In this document: positions 59,500 to 64,000 of the stretch, in pieces
Layout of the letters: every line of letters starts with the position of its first letter
Numbering within the stretch: position 1 is the stretch's first letter
Assembly: GCA_020205615.1 (NCBI GenBank)
Contig: CM035170.1
Span: 34,844,123 to 34,908,122 of the forward strand
Direction: 5' to 3'
Length of the DNA: 64,000 nucleotides
DNA from: Panax quinquefolius
Taxonomy: Eukaryota > Streptophyta > Magnoliopsida > Apiales > Araliaceae
The notes under the pieces: generated by a model
Told to the model about the DNA's origin: nothing
What the model saw: the letters and a program-made list of their open reading frames with translations, nothing else
The model's database searches: none
Program-made: the position numbers and the translations under genes

Positions 59500-59897
59500 G
59501 ACCCTAAATTTAGATGTGCATGTACTTGCTGATAAGATGCCTCTTCTCCACAAGGATTGTAACTTTGATGTAGAGTTGGATTTAGCCTTGATGGAAATAC
59601 ATGAGGACATTGAGGGGCCTCTGGAGATTAAAGAATGGGTCAAAGACAAACCTAAACCCAACCATGATTAAACCATTTCTTTCAATCTCAGAACCTTAGA
59701 AAGCCCTAAGTTAATCCAGATTGGTTTAGACCTTACCCCAAACCAGAGGAATGACATGGTTACGCTACTAACCCAATTCCAGGATGTGTTTGTATGGTCT
59801 CACAAAGACATGGTGGGTTTATCCATTAACATTGTTCTTCATCACCTTCACATTAAAGAGGGATTCAAGCTAGTCAAACAAAAGCTCAGGCGATTGA
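59500..59897 (+). pseudogene. Reverse transcriptase of B, N-terminal fragment only
   Basis: Pre-RT spacer (LLHKDCNFDVELDLALMEIH) and RT entry (QFQDVFVWSHKDMVG at about 59775), ending at KQKLRRLK (59897). In A the next residues continue into the RT palm; here the text switches to integrase. All RT catalytic motifs, both RNase H domains and the N-terminal integrase are missing. Confidence 0.88.
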
Positions 59898-60691
59898 AGT
59901 TTTGTTATAGTGGCGATTGAGTATATGGCCAAATGGGTCGAGGCGAAGCCACTTAGGATGATCACGAAACATGAATGCTTGAAGTTTCTGAAGGAATCTG
60001 TGGTATTTTTTTTGGCATTTTGATGGTGGTAATTTCAGATAATGGACGCCAGTTTGTGGGCTTGAAGTTTGAAGCATTTTTGAAGGAGTTGGGGATTCAG
60101 CACAGAAAGACTTCGGTTGTTCATCCACAGTCTAATGGGCAAGTTAAGGTAACTAACAGAACCCTCCTGAATGGAATAAAGAGAAGATTGGATGAAGTGA
60201 AAGGCAGATGGCCTGAAGAATTGCTTAGCATATTGTGGGCTTACAGAACTATAATGAGAACTACAACTGGAAATTCCCCTTTTTGGTTGGTTTATGGTTT
60301 AGATGCATTGGTTCATGTTGAGATTAGATCTACTAGTCTTCGGGTTAGCAAGTTTTGGGAGGTGTACAATGATGAGGGATTAAAGGCCAACCTAAACTTG
60401 CCTAAAGAAGTTAGAGAAGAAGTCTTGATAACATTGGTGGCATATCAGCGTCGTGTGGCTAAGTAATACAATAAAGGGGTGAAGCTTCAAAGATTGGAAG
60501 TGGGAGATTTTGTCCTTAGGGAAGTTGAAGCTTCTATGCCTCAGAATTTGGGAAAACTGATGCCAAATTGGGAAGGTCCTTATGAAGTCATTGAAGTACT
60601 GAAGCTAGGGACTTATCAGTTGCGAGCATTAGATGGGTCAGAGATAAAGAATACTTGGCATGCATGGAGGTTTCAGAAATATTTTCAGTAG
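59898..60691 (+). pseudogene. Integrase of a second Tat element (N), core and C-terminus
   Basis: Begins VAIEYMAKWVEAKP. A shift near 60010 leads to VVISDNGRQFVGLKFEAF (second Asp of DDE, from about 60025), HPQSNGQVKVTNR (about 60123-60161) and LLSILWAYRTIMRTTTGNSP. At 60146-60148 the catalytic Glu position (family NGQVE) is Lys, so the enzyme is dead even apart from the stop at 60464. The C-terminal part from 60479 (LQRLEVGDFVLREVEA, GKLMPNWEGPYEVIEVL, TWHAWRFQKYFQ) ends at a stop at 60689. Its style (ISDNG, HPQ.NGQ) differs from the A-type integrase at 1-540. Confidence 0.87.
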
Positions 60692-60754
60692 GGCCAATAT
60701 TAGTGTACAAAAGTCTATAATTATGCCAACAGTTATCATCAATAATAGAAGCTT

Positions 60755-60802
60755 TTTTCTCCAATGTCTCCAATGTCTCCAATTTCTCCAATATCTCCAA
60801 TG
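60755..60802 (+). repeat. 9-bp tandem repeat TCTCCAATG
   Basis: About five copies of TCTCCAATR/T at the head of the 3' non-coding region of N. Confidence 0.8.
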
Positions 60803-60824
60803 ATGATTTATCTAATGATTATTT

Positions 60825-61200
60825 GGGGGTTTGGTGATCTATCCATCCTATTAGGCAGTGAACAGGGTCCATATTCAGCCTGTTGATGGCGAACTGAATT
60901 TCTTGGGGGTTCGGTGACCTGTTCATCCTTTAGGCGTTGAATAGAATCCAGGTTCGACATGTCGATGATGAACTGGATTTTCTGGGGGTTCGGTGATCTA
61001 TTCTTCCTATTAGGTGGTGAATAGGGTCCAGATTTGACCTATTGATGGTGCACTGGATTTTTGCGAGTTCGGTGACCTGTTCATCCTTTAGGCATTGAAC
61101 AGAATCCAGATTCAACATGTCGATGGCGAACTGGATTTTCTGGAGGTTCGGGGGAATGTTCATCCTTAAGTCGATGAGCAGAACATGTTCGTCCTTAAGT
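60825..61200 (+). repeat. 79-bp tandem repeat array downstream of N pol
   Basis: Units start at 60825, 60905, 60984, 61063 and 61142 (the last partial) with the head GGGGGTTCGGTGAYCT. Units alternate between two types (ATCCTATTAGGYRGTGAAYAGGG and ATCCTTTAGGCRTTGAAYAGAA), giving a dimer of about 158-159 bp. Variable 3' UTR tandem arrays are known in Tat elements and can seed satellites. Confidence 0.88.
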
Positions 61201-61497
61201 TAGAAAACATGCATTATAGGAGGTTCAGTTGGATCTATTTGTCTTGAAGATGGTGAATTGGATTTTTGATGATCTGTTTCACACTTCGGTAATGAATAAG
61301 TATTACTTTACATTATTACCTGATTTTATTTGAAGTTTTGAGTTTAGATTATATTATTGCTTGATTATATACTAACAGTTCAAATTGAAGGAGTAACAAT
61401 GGAATAAGCTGATAACATTTCATTAAAATGAAAGTCATTACAAAATGTTGTATAAATTTTTACAAGTTATAAAAGTAAAAGGTGAGGAAGGTCGTCT

Positions 61498-63776
61498 TCA
61501 CGCGTTATCCTTGTCTTCATCTTCAGAAGAGTCGAGGAGTGTTGGGTTCAGAGAGGCTTCAACGAGCTTGGCCTTGCCTTTGCTTCTGGCAATTTCATAA
61601 CCCTCAACATACATCCGAACTATTTCGTTGTACAATTTAGGCAATTTGCATTATTCAAGTTGTATCTATTTACGGAGTTCTTCGGTAAGTGGGGGACCAA
61701 GATTTTTGAGTTCTTGAGGTTCATTTTCAACTTTGCACTGAAGGTTGGGATGTCGTTCTTCGGATATTTTAACTTCGTTATTTTATATCGCCAGGCTTTG
61801 GTTGGACTTTGCTAGAGCTTCATTTTTTCGAACTAGATCTATATTTACTTTGGTCGTGGTTAGTTGAAGGGCTTCGGTTGTCTCTAGTTGTTCTTTAACC
61901 TTATCAAGGTCTTTTCGAAGGCACTCGACATTCCACTTGGCATCTCCATGCTGACTTCTCTCTTTTGCTAGGGCAGACTTTAGAATGGCGTTCTCCTTTC
62001 GGGCGACATCCTCTTCAAATTCAATTTCTTTATACCTCTAGTGGAGGCGCCCGAAGATACCATTTGCCTGCAGTTATTTAGAATTAATCAGTAAATTACT
62101 AGTATATATTTGTGAATACAGAAAGATAAATTATAGTTAACTTACTCTGGCTTGATGAGTCATACCAGCTTCAATCAAGTCCATGACGGAACTGTTGCCG
62201 AAGCGATGATTATCAATGTCAATGACGAAGGAATTATACAGGTGTAAGGGAAAGTTTTCATTGAGGTTTGGCCATAAGGTTGGAGATGCTACAGCTTTGG
62301 GCCGGTCTTCAGAAGAGGAAGGTTGTTGTGGAGGTGGTATGGGTTGTTCAGGTGGAGCTGGGGAATAGGTTATTGCAGGTTCGGGTGTTGGTGGTAGTTG
62401 TTCATCTGAAGTAAGTTTTCTTTTAGGGACAAGGGGAGAAGAGGGTTCAACATACTATTCAGGCTCTACTTCAGGTTTGTCAATTTCTATTGGAATGACA
62501 GGAGGAGGAGGGGCTTTAGTGGAGGGTACTCTAAGCTCTTCAACAGAAAGGGGGGGTTATTTTGGTTCTTCTCTTTTTGGTGCAAAGAATTTTGGTGCGT
62601 TCGGCTATGGGCATATCTAAGAGACTTTCATTCAGGTGGGAATATGTACATGCTTCGGTTTTCTAGCAGCTTATTTTTTCCTACGAGGATGGCTCATTTC
62701 TTCAGTGGGAGTTGGTTTGGTGGTTTGTGGTTCAGAGGTTTGGGGTTCTGAGATTTGAGGTTCAACACTTTAGGGTTCACTAGGAGTTTGAGAAGATTTA
62801 CCATAAAGACATTTGTCTAATTCCTTTCGGTTAATGGAGGTAGGTTTGATGAGAGATACTAAAGCATATAAAGACATTATTTCACAATAGTTACAAATGA
62901 AGAACTTGAGAAATTATACAAAAATTGAGTTCGGGACTTACATTTATGGTCATACAACCATGCTTGCTTGCTTAGGAGTCCGAAGCTCCATTCCTTCAGA
63001 GGAAGTTTCTCCATAAGCTTTGTCATTTCGCTCATACGTTCTTCTGAAATATCACTGAAGTCTGCAGAAAGGCGTTCGGCAGTAGTCCAGTCTGGAATGG
63101 ACGAGACTTCAGGTCCTTTAACAAAAAGCCACTCCTTATGCCATCCTTTATTGCTTGAAGGAGTATCCATCAACGACCGCCTCTCAAAATTCTCATTGGG
63201 CTTGGGGGATTGCTTGCTCAATACTTCGAAGCCTTTTTCTCGAGACTTAGTAGCAGTGTATATAGAGAAAAACAAATCGAGAGTAGGTGTAATCCCTATC
63301 TCGTTACATAAAGCGATGAAGGCGAGAATATGAATATAAGAATTGGGGACCAATTGAGAAAATCCGACGCCCACGAACCCTAAAATGGTGACGATGAAAG
63401 CGTGAAGAGGGAAGCAAACTCCTTTATCTAGGATAGTGAGAGGAATGACAGTCCAACCTTTGGGACGTTGTTACATTTGCTCACCAAAAGTGGGAAACAT
63501 TAAATGGTGGGTGTCTAGAATTTGATATCGCTCTCGGATGGTACAGATGTCATCCTCTTTCAGTACAGAAGGCGTATTGGCGTGAGGAAACTTTTCTTCA
63601 TTATTAAAGAACATAGAAGGGTTTGGAATAGAGATTGGTGGGGATTTCTTGCTAGGTGAAGGATTGGATTTGGGATTGGTTTCCGAAGCCACACTGGTGG
63701 GGGTTTGAGTAGGATGGATGGAGGCAATCGGGGTAACATAGATATGAATGGAGTTATTTGGATTTTGAGAAGCCAT
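61498..63776 (-). pseudogene. Antisense gene of Tat element N, three exons
   Basis: Runs opposite to pol, from ATG at 63776 to TGA at 61498-61500. Exon 1 (63776-62942) has a Ser/Pro/Asn-rich head. A conserved domain follows: ICTIRERYQILDTHHLMFP, FPLHAFIVTILG, QLVPNSYIHILAFIALCNE and SSNKGWHKEWLFVKG. It resembles the 'putative gypsy type transposon' family (PF04195-like, from memory). Donor GTAAGT at 62941; acceptor CTTTAG ending 62859 (83-base intron). Exon 2 (62858-62146) is proline-rich (TPEPAITYSPAPPEQPIPPP), then FPLHLYNSFVIDIDNHRFGN. Donor GTAAGT at 62145; acceptor CTGCAG ending 62068 (78-base intron). Exon 3 encodes a coiled coil and acidic tail (LDSSEDEDKD). There are stops in exon 1 (63471), exon 2 (several) and exon 3 (four). 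Such antisense ORFs are known in Grande/Tat elements; function unknown. Confidence 0.75.
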
Positions 63777-63880
63777 GGATATCAGTTTGCAGATAGAGAG
63801 AAATCGAGAGGAAGAAGGAATCAAAAAGCACTTGAGATTTGAAATGAGCTGGTAAAATCGTCAAATTTGGGCTAAGTAGG

Positions 63881-63888
63881 CTTTTATA
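63881..63888 (-). promoter_or_regulatory. TATA box for the antisense gene
   Basis: TATAAAAG on the minus strand, about 105 bases upstream of the ATG at 63776. It suggests the antisense gene has its own promoter rather than depending on the LTR. Confidence 0.55.
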
Positions 63889-64000
63889 ATGGCTATCTTT
63901 TCAGTTTCTTCTGAAACTTAAGGGCGGCTCATTTAATGGCACCAATGATGAATTTGAAGAGTTGGCGTCCGGATTTGGATTTCCTAACAGTTGGGCCTTG

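Larger units (their letters stand above)
49501..59897 (+). mobile_element. Tat-lineage Gypsy element B, pol truncated
   Basis: Sister of A in opposite orientation: LTR, tRNA-Arg primer site, leader (51934-52684, no gene), gag, second knuckle module, protease, start of RT. It is split by solo LTR M at 55364-58429. At 59897, within early RT, it changes abruptly to the integrase of another Tat element. The target-side 5 bases before it are TCAAG (49496-49500); the partner is outside the window or lost. Confidence 0.9.

Noticed and set aside
1..64000. Host protein-coding genes, tRNA or rRNA genes
   Set aside because: I looked for conserved domains with introns, tRNA-like boxes and rRNA segments and found none; every supported coding stretch belongs to a transposable element.

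Overview
The window is plant nuclear DNA, most likely from a eudicot (inference; the species cannot be named). It is AT-rich, carries no recognisable host gene, tRNA or rRNA, and is almost entirely nested LTR retrotransposons. Recognisable families are Ty3/Gypsy of the Tat lineage (tRNA-Arg-type primer binding site, second archaeal-type RNase H, DGGS protease), Ty3/Gypsy chromoviruses (Tekay/Del-like, initiator-Met primer site, chromodomain-like C-terminus) and Copia-type LTRs. One PIF/Harbinger-like MITE and an unclassified 1.6-kb repeat family are also present. All gag-pol genes carry stops or frameshifts; the one sizeable clean frame in an element is a 216-residue ORF ahead of gag in element D.

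Layout, left to right. 1-9665: Tat element A, minus strand, cut by the window edge (integrase, two RNase H domains, RT, protease, gag, primer site, 5' LTR at 7155-9665). 9666-39414: pieces of an older minus-strand chromovirus LTR (H), split by the MITE (10052-11011), by a Copia-type solo LTR G (11806 to 36473, target duplication ATAAC) and by Copia solo LTR K (37788-39284). G is split by chromovirus element D (11994-31596) and by solo LTR F (32477-35691). The 5' LTR of D is rearranged into a 1.36-kb palindrome and is split by non-autonomous LTR element L (13431-20914) plus repeat copy R1 (20915-22526). 39415-43461: two old Tat-type LTRs in opposite orientation (I and J). 43462-49500: chromovirus-like element E (LTR, gag, zinc knuckles, protease), holding repeat copy R2 (47126-48787). 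49501-59897: Tat element B, a sister of A, holding solo LTR M (55364-58429), a relative of L's LTR, with a perfect CGATC duplication. At 59897 B's pol stops in early RT and joins the integrase of a different Tat element (N), followed by a 79-bp tandem repeat array and an antisense, intron-containing gene that runs leftward from 63776 to 61498.

The order of insertion can be read from what interrupts what: I/J, then H, then G, then D, then L (with R1 at its right edge); separately I/J, then E, then B, then M. This reaches five to six levels of nesting.

The most unusual signal is in the U3 part of the A and B LTRs (9138-9608 and about 49560-50040). It is an array of about nine short hairpins with a nearly constant 8-base loop, AGATAACC in element sense, and variable stems that keep pairing through compensatory or wobble changes, including between matching hairpins of A and B. 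Other points of interest are the palindromic LTR of D, the antisense gene with two apparent introns and its own TATA box, the repeated ATCGTAG motif in L and M, the duplicated zinc-knuckle module in Tat gag, and the intact upstream ORF of decayed element D.
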